Source of the DNA: JAIPEI01 sp964443135 | GTDB lineage: Bacteria > Desulfobacterota > DSM-4660 > Desulfatiglandales > HGW-15 | Length of the DNA: 64,000 nucleotides | Direction: 5' to 3' | Assembly: GCA_964443135.1 (NCBI GenBank) | Contig: CAYUBQ010000007.1 | Coordinates: forward strand, 1 to 64,000 | Part shown: positions 32,278-41,350 of the stretch, piece after piece | Numbering within the stretch: position 1 is the stretch's first letter | Layout of the letters: every line of letters starts with the position of its first letter | The notes under the pieces: generated by a model | What the model was told of the DNA's origin: nothing | The model's input: the letters and a program-made list of their open reading frames with translations, nothing else | Databases searched by the model: none | Program-made: the position numbers and the translations under genes

Positions 32278-33279
32278 CTATCCCCCTCGCAGCATCTCGA
32301 AGAAGGTCTCCAGGCGCGTGAGGGTCCTCCCGTCCAGGGGCCCCGGGCGGTCCCCTTCCAGCGTGAGAACGGGCAGGTCCAGGCTATCGCGCAGCAGGAT
32401 GTCGTGGATCTGCCGGTGGCAGAAGGTCTGGGTGTAGTGAATGAGGCCCTGGAGCCCCCGCTCCCCCACGGCCCGCCGGATGTCCCGGATCCTCCCCTCC
32501 ATGCCGTAGGGATAGGTGTAGGCCAGGTAGCGATCCACCAGATCCGTCCCCCCTCCGGGCAGGCTGAACTGCCGCTGGACCTCGTTGAACACCACCCGGC
32601 CGCCGAAGCGCTCCACCTTCTCGTAGAGGTCCTCGAAGATCGGGGGTACGCCCACGCAGCCGATCCGCACGGAGGCGTTCCCGGGGGGTCTTTCCCGGGC
32701 CTCCAGGAGGAATCGGTCCAGGCGGTCCTCGTACGCATCGGGATCGCTCCCGAAGTCCGAGCAGCTCACCAGGAACTCGTGGTTCTCCCGCCCGTCGACC
32801 CGATTGCCCGACCAGGTCATCCGGTCCAGCCGCCACAGCTTCTCCCGGATGCGATCCAAACGCCTCCCGGCGGCCGCGACGGCCTCGGAACCGGCGGAGA
32901 GCTCCCGCGCCAGTCCGTTCATGGCGCGCTCCAGAAGCTCCCGGTCCCGGGACAAAGGGTAGTCGAACCGGTGCACGCGCACGCCCCGCCTCTCCAACAC
33001 CTCGGCCAGGGCCACGGTGTTGCTGCAGTCCCCGCCCGTCACGGCGATGACGCGGTCCAGGCCGCCCTCCAGGACCACGCCGTAGATCCCCTTGATCCAG
33101 GCGCACACGGTCCGGGGGAAGCCTGCGGTTTCGGCGGTTGCGAGCAGATCTTCCGGCCGGGGGGAGGTGATGAAGGCGTTGTTCAGGTCCACGGGCCGAA
33201 AACCCGCAGCAAAGACGATCTCCACGGGCACGGTGGTGGTGATGCCGATCCGGAGCGACGCTTTCACGGGACCGGACAA
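32278..33279 (-). CDS. 2-hydroxyacyl-CoA dehydratase component D (HgdB/BcrC-like) protein
   Basis: A 333-residue protein of the 2-hydroxyglutaryl-CoA dehydratase/benzoyl-CoA reductase beta-like family, with two Rossmann-like halves. Family features seen are the VPVEIVFAAGFRPVDLNN start, Cys in TVCAWIKGIYG and TGGDCSNT, and a late Cys in HYTQTFCHRQIHD. These Cys can ligate a [4Fe-4S] cluster. The usual partner subunit and the ATP-dependent activator (HgdC) are absent from the window, so the substrate is unknown; related stand-alone proteins exist. The start used is TTG 33279, 3 bp after the phosphatase stop, or GTG at 33267. Confidence 0.82.
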   Translation of the reverse strand: MSGPVKASLRIGITTTVPVEIVFAAGFRPVDLNNAFITSPRPEDLLATAETAGFPRTVCAWIKGIYGVVLEGGLDRVIAVTGGDCSNTVALAEVLERRGVRVHRFDYPLSRDRELLERAMNGLARELSAGSEAVAAAGRRLDRIREKLWRLDRMTWSGNRVDGRENHEFLVSCSDFGSDPDAYEDRLDRFLLEARERPPGNASVRIGCVGVPPIFEDLYEKVERFGGRVVFNEVQRQFSLPGGGTDLVDRYLAYTYPYGMEGRIRDIRRAVGERGLQGLIHYTQTFCHRQIHDILLRDSLDLPVLTLEGDRPGPLDGRTLTRLETFFEMLRGG

Positions 33280-33282
33280 GGC

Positions 33283-33930
33283 TCACGGCCTCACGAAGAC
33301 GATTTCCCGGCTGGGCAGCTCCAGGCAGGACAGCTTGTTTCCGTAGACGGCCCCGGTGTCCAGGCCGATCTTGTTGGGCATCAGCAGGGGGTCCCGGAAC
33401 GGGGTGTGACCGAAGACGACGGTCTTACCGAACTCTTGCTCCGACTGGATGAAGGGCTCCCGGATCCAGAGGAGATCCTCCGGGCTCTGGTTCTCGAGCG
33501 CGACCCCCGGGCGGAGTCCCGCGTGCACCACCAGGCAGTCCTCCAGCTCCAGGTAGAGCTTCAGGGAGCGGAGAAAGTCGAGGTGACCGCTGGGGAGGAG
33601 CGGCGCGGCCGGCACGTACCCCTCGATCCCGTAGCTGACGAGGGTGGTCTTGCCGCCGTTGGCGAGGAACAGCCTCGGGTCCCCGGTGTTGAGGTAGTGG
33701 ATGAAAAGGCTCTCGTGGTTTCCCATGAGGCAGTCCACCGACGAGGAGCGCTCGCGCAGCTCCACGATCAGCTCCACCACACCCCTGGGATCCTCACCGC
33801 GGTCGATGTAGTCCCCGAGGAACACCAGCCGGTGGTGCTCGGGATCCCAGTCGATCCGCTCCATGAGCTTCTCCAGGAGTCCGCGGCACCCGTGAATGTC
33901 CCCGATGATGAATGTCTTCTCTACACCCAA
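33283..33930 (-). CDS. PP1/PP2A-type serine/threonine phosphatase
   Basis: A 215-residue cytosolic metallophosphoesterase. All metal motifs are present: GDIHGC (residues 10-15), GDYIDRGEDP (about 38-47), GNHESLF (about 72-78), VVHAGLRPG (about 133) and FGHTPFRDP (about 175). It resembles bacterial PrpA/PrpB and bis-tetraphosphatase-like enzymes. It may reverse protein phosphorylation or hydrolyse dinucleoside polyphosphates. The start is TTG 33930 with AGGA upstream. It overlaps no gene but is packed between the radical SAM and dehydratase-like genes. Confidence 0.9.
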   Translation of the reverse strand: MGVEKTFIIGDIHGCRGLLEKLMERIDWDPEHHRLVFLGDYIDRGEDPRGVVELIVELRERSSSVDCLMGNHESLFIHYLNTGDPRLFLANGGKTTLVSYGIEGYVPAAPLLPSGHLDFLRSLKLYLELEDCLVVHAGLRPGVALENQSPEDLLWIREPFIQSEQEFGKTVVFGHTPFRDPLLMPNKIGLDTGAVYGNKLSCLELPSREIVFVRP

Positions 33931-33961
33931 ACCATTCCTCGATCGCTCCGTTCCCGGGGAC

Positions 33962-34876
33962 TCAGAACAGGGCCAGCCGCACGCGGTCCCTGGGGTCGAG
34001 GCGGCGGAGTCCCGCCTCCCGGGCCGCGGCCGCGGCCTCCCGGAACTCCTGCGCCGACAGCCGCCGGTCGATGGTCTCGTCCCGGCAGGCGTCCCCGCAC
34101 GGCCGATACTGGTCCATCACGTTCACGTAGGTGTCCGGCGAGATCTCCCCGGCGATGAACTCCGCGATCCGCCGGGTCCCGGCGATCCCGCCGGGCATCA
34201 CCAGGTGCCGGACCAGCAGGCCCCTCCGGGCGAGACCGTTCTCGTCGAGCTCGAGGTCCCCCACCTGCCTGTGCATCTCGCGTATGGCGGCCCGGGCCTT
34301 CTCCGGGTAGTCGGGCGCATCGCAGTAGCGCGCCGACCGGGCTCGGTCCCAGAACTTGAAGTCCGGCATGTAGATGTCCACCACCCCGTCCAGGAGCCGG
34401 AGGGTCTCCACCTCGTCGTAGCCGCCCGTGTTGTAGACCAGGGGGACGTTCAAGCCCCGTCCGGCGGCGATCACCAGGGTCTCCAGGACCTGGGGCACCA
34501 CGTGGGAGGGGGTGACCACGTTCACGTTGCCGCAGCCCTGCTCCGCCAGCAGCAGCATGACCTGGGCGATCTGGTCCGGCTCCGCGTCCTGTCCTTCGTT
34601 CCCGTGGCTGACCTCCCGGTTCTGGCAGAAGCTGCACAGGAGGTTGCAGGAGCTCATGAAGATGGTGCCGGAGCCGTGGGTCCCCACGAGCGGCGACTCC
34701 TCCCCGAAGTGGGGGCTGTAGCTCGCGACCCGGGCCTTGCGGCCGGTCCGGCAGTACCCGTGCTCGCCGTTCAGCCGGTCGACCCCGCAGCGCCTCGGGC
34801 AGAGCTCGCAACGGGCCATTCGCGCCACCGCCGTTTCGGCCCGCTGGTTCAGCTCGCCGCTTCGAGCGAGGGCCAC
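33962..34876 (-). CDS. Radical SAM enzyme, PflA-like (COG1313 family)
   Basis: A 304-residue iron-sulfur enzyme that uses S-adenosylmethionine. The radical SAM CxxxCxxC motif is CNLLCSFC (about 76-83). An N-terminal Cys set (CELCPRRCGVDRL, YC) suggests an extra cluster. The core shows GGYDEVETLRLL and DIYMPDFKFW. Annotated relatives are putative pyruvate formate-lyase activating enzymes, but no glycyl radical enzyme is nearby, so the partner is unknown. The GTG start given lies within the conserved N-terminal stretch: EPAYVA is readable in frame just upstream without any ATG, GTG or TTG, so the true start may be a rare codon behind AAAGGGG. Confidence 0.85.
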   Translation of the reverse strand: MALARSGELNQRAETAVARMARCELCPRRCGVDRLNGEHGYCRTGRKARVASYSPHFGEESPLVGTHGSGTIFMSSCNLLCSFCQNREVSHGNEGQDAEPDQIAQVMLLLAEQGCGNVNVVTPSHVVPQVLETLVIAAGRGLNVPLVYNTGGYDEVETLRLLDGVVDIYMPDFKFWDRARSARYCDAPDYPEKARAAIREMHRQVGDLELDENGLARRGLLVRHLVMPGGIAGTRRIAEFIAGEISPDTYVNVMDQYRPCGDACRDETIDRRLSAQEFREAAAAAREAGLRRLDPRDRVRLALF

Positions 34877-34947
34877 GTAGGCCGGTTCCGTGGAGCGATT
34901 GATGATCGTCCCCTTTCGTTTCGAATCGGCACCGTTGGAGGCGGTCC

Positions 34948-35655
34948 CTACTCGCGGCTCCCGCCGAAGATGTGGAGCAGCATGAGGAAGAGGTTGATGA
35001 AGTCCAGGTAGAGCGCCAGGGCCCCCAGGAGGGCCCCTTTCCGGATCACCCCCGCCTCGGCGTCCGCCGGCTGGGTGAGGGCCATGTTCTTGATCTTCTG
35101 GGTGTCATAGGCCGTGAGCCCCACGAACACGAGCACGCCGATGTAGCTCACCACCATGCTCACCGCGCTGCTCTGGATGAACATGTTCACCAGGGATGCA
35201 ATGATGATGCCGATCAGCCCCATCATGAGGAAGCCGCCCCAGGAGGTCAGATCGCGCTTGGTGGTCCAGCCGTAAACGCTGCACGCCAGGAAGGTGCCCG
35301 AGCAGATGAAGAAGGTGCTCACGATCGACGCCTTGGCATAGGCCAGGAAGATGAACGAGATGGTCACCCCGTTCAGGCCGGCGTAGAGCACGAAGAGGCC
35401 CGTGGCGGTCGCCGCGCTCATCCGGTTCACCATCCCGCTGATGGAGAAGACCAGGGCCAGCTCGGCGATGATCAGGCCGAAAAAGATCATGGTGTTTCCG
35501 AACACCAGGTTCAGGATGGCCGGGGAGTTGGAGACGTAGTAGGACACGAACCCCGTGAGGGCCAGCCCGATGCACATCCAGTTGTACACACTACGTACGT
35601 AGTCGTTGACGAAGACCTCGGTGCGCGCCTTCGCCGTGGACGGGTAGTCTGCCAT
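34948..35655 (-). CDS. Bax inhibitor-1/YccA family membrane protein
   Basis: A 235-residue inner-membrane protein with seven predicted TM helices. An N-terminal tail (MADYPSTAKARTEVFVNDYVRSVYNW) precedes the helices. The family signature GLTAYDTQKIKNMA is near the C-terminus (about 185), followed by GALALYLDFINLFLMLLHIFGGSRE. E. coli YccA in this family interacts with the FtsH protease; related proteins act as pH-gated calcium leak channels. The ATG follows GAGGAACCGTTC. Confidence 0.93.
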   Translation of the reverse strand: MADYPSTAKARTEVFVNDYVRSVYNWMCIGLALTGFVSYYVSNSPAILNLVFGNTMIFFGLIIAELALVFSISGMVNRMSAATATGLFVLYAGLNGVTISFIFLAYAKASIVSTFFICSGTFLACSVYGWTTKRDLTSWGGFLMMGLIGIIIASLVNMFIQSSAVSMVVSYIGVLVFVGLTAYDTQKIKNMALTQPADAEAGVIRKGALLGALALYLDFINLFLMLLHIFGGSRE

Positions 35656-35774
35656 GAACGGTTCCTCCTCGATGCATTGATCCGTGTGGGTTTTCGAACG
35701 CGCTCACCAAAACCGCGCCGGTACGAGCATGTCTGATTATAAGGACGTTCCCGAATTCTTCAAGCGAAATGCAA

Positions 35775-35933
35775 GGGGACGTTCTTGCATAATTCGATAA
35801 CGTTCGTCGATTCACTTGGACGGTCCACAAAATCCAGCCGTGTGGATCGTCTGATTTCCCAAGCAGTCACGTTATCGAATTATGCAGGAACGTCCCCTGT
35901 TTCCAAGTTATCGAATTATGCAAGAACGTCCCC
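35775..35933. repeat. MITE/REP-like element: three copies of a 27-28 bp unit
   Basis: The unit GTTATCGAATTATGCA-GAACGTCCCC occurs reversed at 35775-35802 and forward at 35870-35897 and 35907-35933. The first two form a 123-bp element with 28-bp inverted ends and one mismatch. The third copy is a tandem extra after TGTTTCC. The third copy also encodes the last residues and stop codon of the M48 protease gene. No transposase gene is in the window. Confidence 0.85.
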
Positions 35934-37178
35934 TGTTTCTGTTTCCAGGGTGCGGATCCGGTCCGGGAGGGGCGGGTGGGAGTAGTGGAAGCGGACGTAG
36001 AGGGGGTGCGGGTGCAGGTTGGCCAGGTTGTCCCTGGCCATGCGCCCGAACGCGCGCACGAGGGCCTTTCCTTGCCCCGTCCTGTCGACCACGAACCGGT
36101 CCGCCTGGCGCTCGAAGCGCCTGGAGACCGCCATGCCCAGGGGGGAGAGAAAGGAACCCAGGGGCTCCCAGATCGCACCGGCGAGGAAGAGGCCTGCGAA
36201 CAGGGGGGTGCCGCTGAATGCGAAGGCCCCATAGAGGGGCTCCCAGCGGATGAGCAGGGACGCGGCGAACAGGAGGACCAGGGAGGCCGCGGCGAACAGG
36301 AGGACCTGCTTCCACACGTGCCCCATCTCGAGGTGGCCCATCTCGTGGGCGAGCACCGCCAGCACCTCCTCCCGATCGTGGGCCTCGAGCAGGGTGTCGT
36401 AGAGGACGATCCGCTTGACCCTGCCGACGCCGGTGAAGTAGGCGTTGGTGTGGCGGCTCCGCTTGCCCGCGTCCATCTGGACGATCTCCCGGACGTCCAA
36501 CCCCTGCTCCGAGGCCATGGAGCGGATGCGCGCGGCCAGCTCCTCGTCCTCCACGGGGGTGAAGCGGTTGAACAGCGGCGCGATCACCGTGGGGTAGAGG
36601 ACCAGCATGAGCATCTGGAACGCCATGAGGATCGCCCAGGCCCACACCCACCAGGCCTCCCCGGCCTTGTCCACCATGAGGAGGAAAAGGCCCAGGAGGA
36701 TGCCGCTCAGGAGGGCGCCGAGGAGGAGCGACTCGAGGATGTCCAGGGCCCAGAGCCTGCGGGTCCGGGTGTTGAAGCCGTGGCGGGCCTCGATGACGAA
36801 ATCCCTGTAGTAACCGAAGGGAAGGTCGAACAGGAAGAAGAGAAACACGGGCGCGGCGAAAAAGACCAGCCCGGCCCACACGAACCCCGTCCCCCGCAGC
36901 GACTCCTCGAGCCGGGGGAGGAGTCCGGAGAGGAGCAGGCCGAGAAACACGGTCCTGGACGTGACGGACTCCACGAGGGAGAAGCGCGTCCGGTCCAAAG
37001 TGTACCGGTCCATGCGGGTCAGCTCGTCCTCGTCCACCACCCCTCGAAGGGGCGCCGGCACCCTGCCCTGGTGACGTTTCACGCTGGAGGCGTTCAGGAG
37101 CTCCAGCGCGAGCCGGAACCCGGTGCTGAGGAGAAAGAGCGCCAGAAACGCGCCCAGCAGAGGGTTGAAGGGGATCAT
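35916..37178 (-). CDS. M48-family zinc metalloprotease (Ste24/HtpX-like) in membrane
   Basis: A 420-residue integral membrane CAAX-type endopeptidase. The N-terminal M48_N domain has four to five TM helices (about 1-185). The zinc HExxH motif is in LAVLAHEMGHLEMGH (about 260), with a downstream zinc Glu in RRFERQADRFV. The protein ends HPPLPDRIRTLE, after which nine residues (TETGDVLA plus neighbours) come from the REP-like repeat. The true start is ATG 37178 (MIPFNPLLG), overlapping the upstream glycosyltransferase stop as ATGA. Likely role is envelope protein quality control. A long upstream open frame is an antisense-type artefact. Confidence 0.93.
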   Translation of the reverse strand: MIPFNPLLGAFLALFLLSTGFRLALELLNASSVKRHQGRVPAPLRGVVDEDELTRMDRYTLDRTRFSLVESVTSRTVFLGLLLSGLLPRLEESLRGTGFVWAGLVFFAAPVFLFFLFDLPFGYYRDFVIEARHGFNTRTRRLWALDILESLLLGALLSGILLGLFLLMVDKAGEAWWVWAWAILMAFQMLMLVLYPTVIAPLFNRFTPVEDEELAARIRSMASEQGLDVREIVQMDAGKRSRHTNAYFTGVGRVKRIVLYDTLLEAHDREEVLAVLAHEMGHLEMGHVWKQVLLFAAASLVLLFAASLLIRWEPLYGAFAFSGTPLFAGLFLAGAIWEPLGSFLSPLGMAVSRRFERQADRFVVDRTGQGKALVRAFGRMARDNLANLHPHPLYVRFHYSHPPLPDRIRTLETETGDVLA

Positions 37179-38251
37179 CCCGCCTCCGCCCGTTCTGCGG
37201 AGGCGTGCCCCGGCTCCAGGATGCGCTGCACGGCGTCCCACACCTCGTCCACCTGGATGAGGTCCATGCACCACGCATCGGGGCGGATGCAGGCCTCCTG
37301 GCGGCACCCGCAGCAGGGCGGGTCCTTGAACAGCACCTCCCCCCGGGGTGCGAGGGGTCTCCACATGTGCGGGTAGGTGGGGCCGAAGAGGCTTACCGTG
37401 GGACAGCCGGCTGCAGCCGCCAGGTGGCCCGGCGCCGAGTCGTTCCCCACGAACAGGGCGCACCGGCGGAGCAGCTCTCCCAGCTCGAGAAGGCTCAGGT
37501 CGCAGGAGCACAGCTCGGCCGGCCTCTCCATCTGCGTCTGTACGGCCTCCAGGACGGCCTCCTCTCCGGGACCGCCCAGCAGGAGAACCGCCGCGGGACC
37601 GGACGCCCGGAGCCTCCCGATGAGCTCGGCGAAGCGGCCGCTGCGCCACCGGCGGAGCTCCCCACGGGCGCCCGGGTGCACGGCCGCCCAGGGGCGGTCC
37701 CCCGGGAGGCCGGCCCGCTCCACCCGGCGGTCCACGGACCGACGCACCGATTCGGGCACGTGGAGGGAGAGGGTCGGCTCGAACCCGTCGAGACCCAGGA
37801 CCTTCAGGGAGGCGAGCTGGTGGTGGACGATGTGGTTGGAGACCGGGTCCGACTCCGCGAACCGGTTCATGAGCCGCCGGGAAAGGGTGCCTGCGTGGGA
37901 GTGGGTGACGCGGACCGGCGCACCCGTGAGGCGGCAGATCAGAGCCGCGCGGTCGCCGTGGGTGAAGTCGATCACCACGTCGTAGCGGGCATCCCTCAAC
38001 TTTTTGATGAGGTTAGCCTGGTAACGCAGGGATGAACAACCGATTTTTTTGGAGAGGTCGTAGTCGTACACCCAGGTCCGGTCGATGGAGGGGTGGTGCA
38101 TCACCACGGGCTCGGTCCCGCGGTTTACCAGCACGTCCACGCGGGATCCGGGCGCGATTCGCTCGATGTTCTCCACCACCGGCACGATGCTCAGGGTGTC
38201 CCCGATGTAGCGGAGCTTGACGATCAGGATGCGTTTTCCGTTCAGATCCAC
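37175..38251 (-). CDS. Glycosyltransferase family 9 (heptosyltransferase-like)
   Basis: A 358-residue GT-B enzyme of the LPS core heptosyltransferase family. The N-terminal acceptor domain (KRILIVKLRYIGDTLSIVPVVENI) and the donor domain with VHPGARGELRRW and the signature FVGNDSAPGHLAAAAGCPTVSLFGPT are clear. A C-terminal Cys-rich stretch (PPCCGCRQEACIRPDAWCM) resembles the metal/Cys motif of WaaQ/RfaQ-type members. Expected role is adding heptose to LPS inner core. The start is GTG 38251. Its stop overlaps the M48 protease start. It clusters with the GT2 gene behind. Confidence 0.92.
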   Translation of the reverse strand: MDLNGKRILIVKLRYIGDTLSIVPVVENIERIAPGSRVDVLVNRGTEPVVMHHPSIDRTWVYDYDLSKKIGCSSLRYQANLIKKLRDARYDVVIDFTHGDRAALICRLTGAPVRVTHSHAGTLSRRLMNRFAESDPVSNHIVHHQLASLKVLGLDGFEPTLSLHVPESVRRSVDRRVERAGLPGDRPWAAVHPGARGELRRWRSGRFAELIGRLRASGPAAVLLLGGPGEEAVLEAVQTQMERPAELCSCDLSLLELGELLRRCALFVGNDSAPGHLAAAAGCPTVSLFGPTYPHMWRPLAPRGEVLFKDPPCCGCRQEACIRPDAWCMDLIQVDEVWDAVQRILEPGHASAERAEAG

Positions 38252-38275
38252 AGCGACCCTGTGACGCGGGAGGAG

Positions 38276-39079
38276 CTACTCCGACGCCCCCGGTCCGACC
38301 CGTCCGCGCTCCCGGGTCAGCTCTCGAAGCTTGGCGTACTTGAAGAAGGACCCGCCTCCGTTCATGAGGGAGATGACGAACCCGTCGAACCCGTCCAGCG
38401 CGCCGAGCTCCAGCACGTAGGTGCGGAAGAACATCCAGAGCGCGTGGAGCGGAGGGGTCAGGAGGCCTGCGGTCCGACCCTCGGCGTGCATGGAAGCGGC
38501 CGCCAGGTCGGAGTATCGTTCCATCTTGACGGTGAGGTCGGCGTAGCGCCTGAAGCTGTGATGCTCCAAGGGGGCGTCCAGCGGGAGCTCCCGACCCCGG
38601 GTCAGCCAGCGCTCGTGAACCCCCCGCCCGTCGAACGCCCCCGCGCGGCGGTCCACCAACCGAACGATACGGTCCGGCCACCAGCCGCAGTGGCGGATCC
38701 ACCGTCCGTGAAAGATGTTCTTGCGGGGGAAGCTGAAGGCGGTCACGGCGGGGTCCCGGGTGGAGAGGACCTCGAGGATCCGGCCGGCGGTCGCCTCGGG
38801 CACCCGCTCGTCCGCATCCAGGATCAGGACCCAGTCGTTCCGGCAGCGGTCCACGGCGGACTGCTTCTGTGCGGAGAACCCCTTCCATGGCTCCTCGAAC
38901 ACCCGGGCACCCGCGGCACCGGCGACCTCGACGGTCCGGTCCGCGCTCCCGGAGTCCACCACCACGATCTCGTCCGCGAACGAGGCGCTCTCCAGGCACC
39001 CGGGAAGGCGCTCCTCCTCGTCCCGGGCGATGACGGCCACGGAAAGCCCGGGCGTGGCCGGACTCCGGCCCTGAGACAC
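38276..39079 (-). CDS. Glycosyltransferase family 2 (WaaE/KdtX-like LPS core)
   Basis: A 267-residue GT-A enzyme. The nucleotide-sugar-binding fold starts LSVAVIARDEEERLPGCLES. The DXD-type acidic motif is in WVLILDADERV, and catalysis-associated residues are in HERWLTRGRELPLD. The pattern (FSFPRKNIFHGRWIRHCGWWPDRIVRL, GFDGFVISLMNGGGSFFKYAKL) matches the LPS core beta-glucosyltransferase WaaE/KdtX group. The start is GTG 39079, just before the PFK stop region; the two genes are adjacent with 1 bp. It forms a likely operon with the GT9 gene. Confidence 0.9.
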   Translation of the reverse strand: MSQGRSPATPGLSVAVIARDEEERLPGCLESASFADEIVVVDSGSADRTVEVAGAAGARVFEEPWKGFSAQKQSAVDRCRNDWVLILDADERVPEATAGRILEVLSTRDPAVTAFSFPRKNIFHGRWIRHCGWWPDRIVRLVDRRAGAFDGRGVHERWLTRGRELPLDAPLEHHSFRRYADLTVKMERYSDLAAASMHAEGRTAGLLTPPLHALWMFFRTYVLELGALDGFDGFVISLMNGGGSFFKYAKLRELTRERGRVGPGASE

Positions 39080-39080
39080 T

Positions 39081-41183
39081 CTAACCGTCCTCCCGCCCCA
39101 TGGCGTTGAGGACCAGGGTGATGGGCCGGTCCTCCTCCGCCCGTCCCGAGAACCGGATGGGACCGGGGCGCCGGAACTCGTCCTCTCCCGGGTGAGCGGC
39201 CAGCCACTTGTCGCGCAGCGCCTGGACCACCCGGAAGGCCGGCGACTCCACGTCCACCACGCTCTTCTCCAGGACCAGGGTCAGCTTCCCCTTCCGCTCC
39301 TCCAGGCGCATGAGGGGCGCGATGGGGATTCCGACGGGCTCCCACCTAGAGAAGTCGAGCTCCAGGTTCCGGATGGCGGCCATCTGTCCGGTGCCCCCGT
39401 GCGCGATCAGGCTGAAGACGCACAGCCCCAGATTGTAGGTATAGGTGCAGTCGAACCTCGTGGGGTCGTTCCCCCGGCCGTCGTAGCCGTAGAAGTGGGC
39501 CTGGGTCTTGAACTTGGGGACCGACTTGTTGAAGATCTTCTCCACCGCCGGAGGTACCGGCTCGCCCTCCCCGATCACGCCGGCCCTGGCGAGCTCCTGG
39601 CGGAGGGTCTTCCGGGAGATGATCTCCCTCCGCACCAGGAGCGGAACCTCCTCGCCCCAGTTGTGGAACAGGGCCGGACCGAAACGAAGCGGGTCCAGGC
39701 CGTCCTTCTCCAGCACCTTCCGATAGTAGGCCGGGTCGATGCCGATGCTGTACTCCCCGCGCTCCCTCAACCACCCGAGATAGTCCCGCACCAGGCCCAT
39801 GACCACCTTGTCCGTCTCCACCAGGGAGAACGGGAAGTTCCCGTGGCTGTCCCGCTCGGAGAGCAGTCCTTCCTGGAAAAAGTCCGGCAGGTCATTGAAG
39901 AGCTCGTCGTCGTGGTCGCTCCAGATGGGGACGCGGTCCTCCTCGCGGAGCCGCCGGGCCAGGTTCTTCAGGTAGTCCAGCTTGTCCTCCAGCCGGGGGT
40001 GGCGGGTGTGGAAATCCTTGTCGTGGGTCTGGTTGTACTCCGCGATGATCTTGCTCAGCTTGATGATGAAGACCTGGATCTCGTTGACGAACTCCAGCAC
40101 GCCTTCGGGAATGACGATCAGGCCGTAGTTCTTGCCGGCGGCGGCCCGCCGCACGATGGCCTCGCACACCACCCGCGAGAGATGCCGCAGGGTGAGACCG
40201 AACGCCTTGTAGTCGGTCCGGCCTTCCTTCAGGGCCTTTGCCAGCCGCTCCTCGTCGACGTAGTTGCAGAGGTCCTCCCCGACCAGGGTGACGTTGGCGT
40301 GGGTCTGGAGGGCCGTTTCCAGGGCCAGGTGGCTGGCCACACGGCCCATCACCTTGCAGATGTGCCAGTACTTGACGTCGGAGCTGCTGTCCGTGCAGAG
40401 GTTGGCGATGTTGTTGCTGAATGCCCGCGCGGCCGTGTGAAAACCGAAGGACATGGCGCAGAGGACGTTGCCCCGCGCGTCCCGCACCTGGATGTCCCCG
40501 TCGATGGTCTTGGGCACACCGATGACCTGGATGCCCTCCTCGTAGAGATCCTGGGCGAGAAACGCGGCGTTCGTGTTGGAGTCGTCCCCGCCGACGATGA
40601 CCAGGGCGTTCAGGCCGAGCGCCCGGCAGGTCTTGCGGCAGAGGGTCATCTTCTCGCGGGTGTCGATCTTGGTCCGGCCGGTCTTGATCATGGTGAAGCC
40701 GCCCAGGTTGCGGTAGGCCTCCACCATCTCACTCGTGATCTCCACGGCCTCGTTCTCGATGATGCCGTCCGGCCCCATGAGAAAGCCGAAGACCCGCGAC
40801 TCCGGGTTGGCGGCCTTGGCGGCCTCGAACAGGCCCGCGATCACGTTGTGACCCCCGGGCGCAGGCCCGCCCGAGAAGACGATCCCGATGTTCCGGCGTC
40901 GGGTGTAGGTCTTTTCGGCCTCCTCCTCCAGGTCGTCCTCGGGACGAATCTCCTGGACCCGGTTCTCGATGAGGGAGGGGAGCCGGGCCGCGGCGTGGGC
41001 GTCCACGTCGAAGACGTACCTCCCCGTCTCCTCCAGCCTCGTGTACCGGCCTCGAAACGCCTTGCATCGGGGGGGTTCAAAGGCCTTTCGCTCGACGAGC
41101 TCCCGGCTGACGCTGGAGGTGACGTCCCGGACCTCGGGGTTTTCGAGCAACTCCTCCAGGGGAACGGCTGGCTTTCGCGGCAT
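39081..41183 (-). CDS. Diphosphate-dependent 6-phosphofructokinase (long form)
   Basis: A 700-residue enzyme of the PfkA superfamily, of the length seen in long PPi-dependent PFKs. Key motifs: GIVFSGGPAPGGHNVIAGL, MGPDGIIE, VIVGGDDSNTNA (a second Asp after GGD favours PPi over ATP), GVPKTIDGDIQ, and MGRVASHLALE. It converts fructose-6-phosphate and PPi to fructose-1,6-bisphosphate reversibly, linking glycolysis with gluconeogenesis. An extra N-terminal 90 residues and a C-terminal arm are normal for the class. An excellent GGAGGAG site precedes ATG 41183. In context it could draw on or supply hexose phosphate for the glucan cluster. Confidence 0.93.
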   Translation of the reverse strand: MPRKPAVPLEELLENPEVRDVTSSVSRELVERKAFEPPRCKAFRGRYTRLEETGRYVFDVDAHAAARLPSLIENRVQEIRPEDDLEEEAEKTYTRRRNIGIVFSGGPAPGGHNVIAGLFEAAKAANPESRVFGFLMGPDGIIENEAVEITSEMVEAYRNLGGFTMIKTGRTKIDTREKMTLCRKTCRALGLNALVIVGGDDSNTNAAFLAQDLYEEGIQVIGVPKTIDGDIQVRDARGNVLCAMSFGFHTAARAFSNNIANLCTDSSSDVKYWHICKVMGRVASHLALETALQTHANVTLVGEDLCNYVDEERLAKALKEGRTDYKAFGLTLRHLSRVVCEAIVRRAAAGKNYGLIVIPEGVLEFVNEIQVFIIKLSKIIAEYNQTHDKDFHTRHPRLEDKLDYLKNLARRLREEDRVPIWSDHDDELFNDLPDFFQEGLLSERDSHGNFPFSLVETDKVVMGLVRDYLGWLRERGEYSIGIDPAYYRKVLEKDGLDPLRFGPALFHNWGEEVPLLVRREIISRKTLRQELARAGVIGEGEPVPPAVEKIFNKSVPKFKTQAHFYGYDGRGNDPTRFDCTYTYNLGLCVFSLIAHGGTGQMAAIRNLELDFSRWEPVGIPIAPLMRLEERKGKLTLVLEKSVVDVESPAFRVVQALRDKWLAAHPGEDEFRRPGPIRFSGRAEEDRPITLVLNAMGREDG

Positions 41184-41350
41184 GCATCTCCTCCGAAACT
41201 CGATCTATGTTTTTCCGTGCGTTTCTGAGCGGTTCCATCTATAATAATGAGGTTTGACCGCTTTTGCAAAGGGATTCCTCCGGCTGCATTCCGGGGAAGC
41301 GCGCCCGGAGGACCCTTCCACTCGAGTCCCTCTGTCAAGGAGGCCCGCTC

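Noticed and set aside
35775..35933. Possible CRISPR array
   Set aside because: Only three copies, one inverted, irregular spacing and no cas genes.
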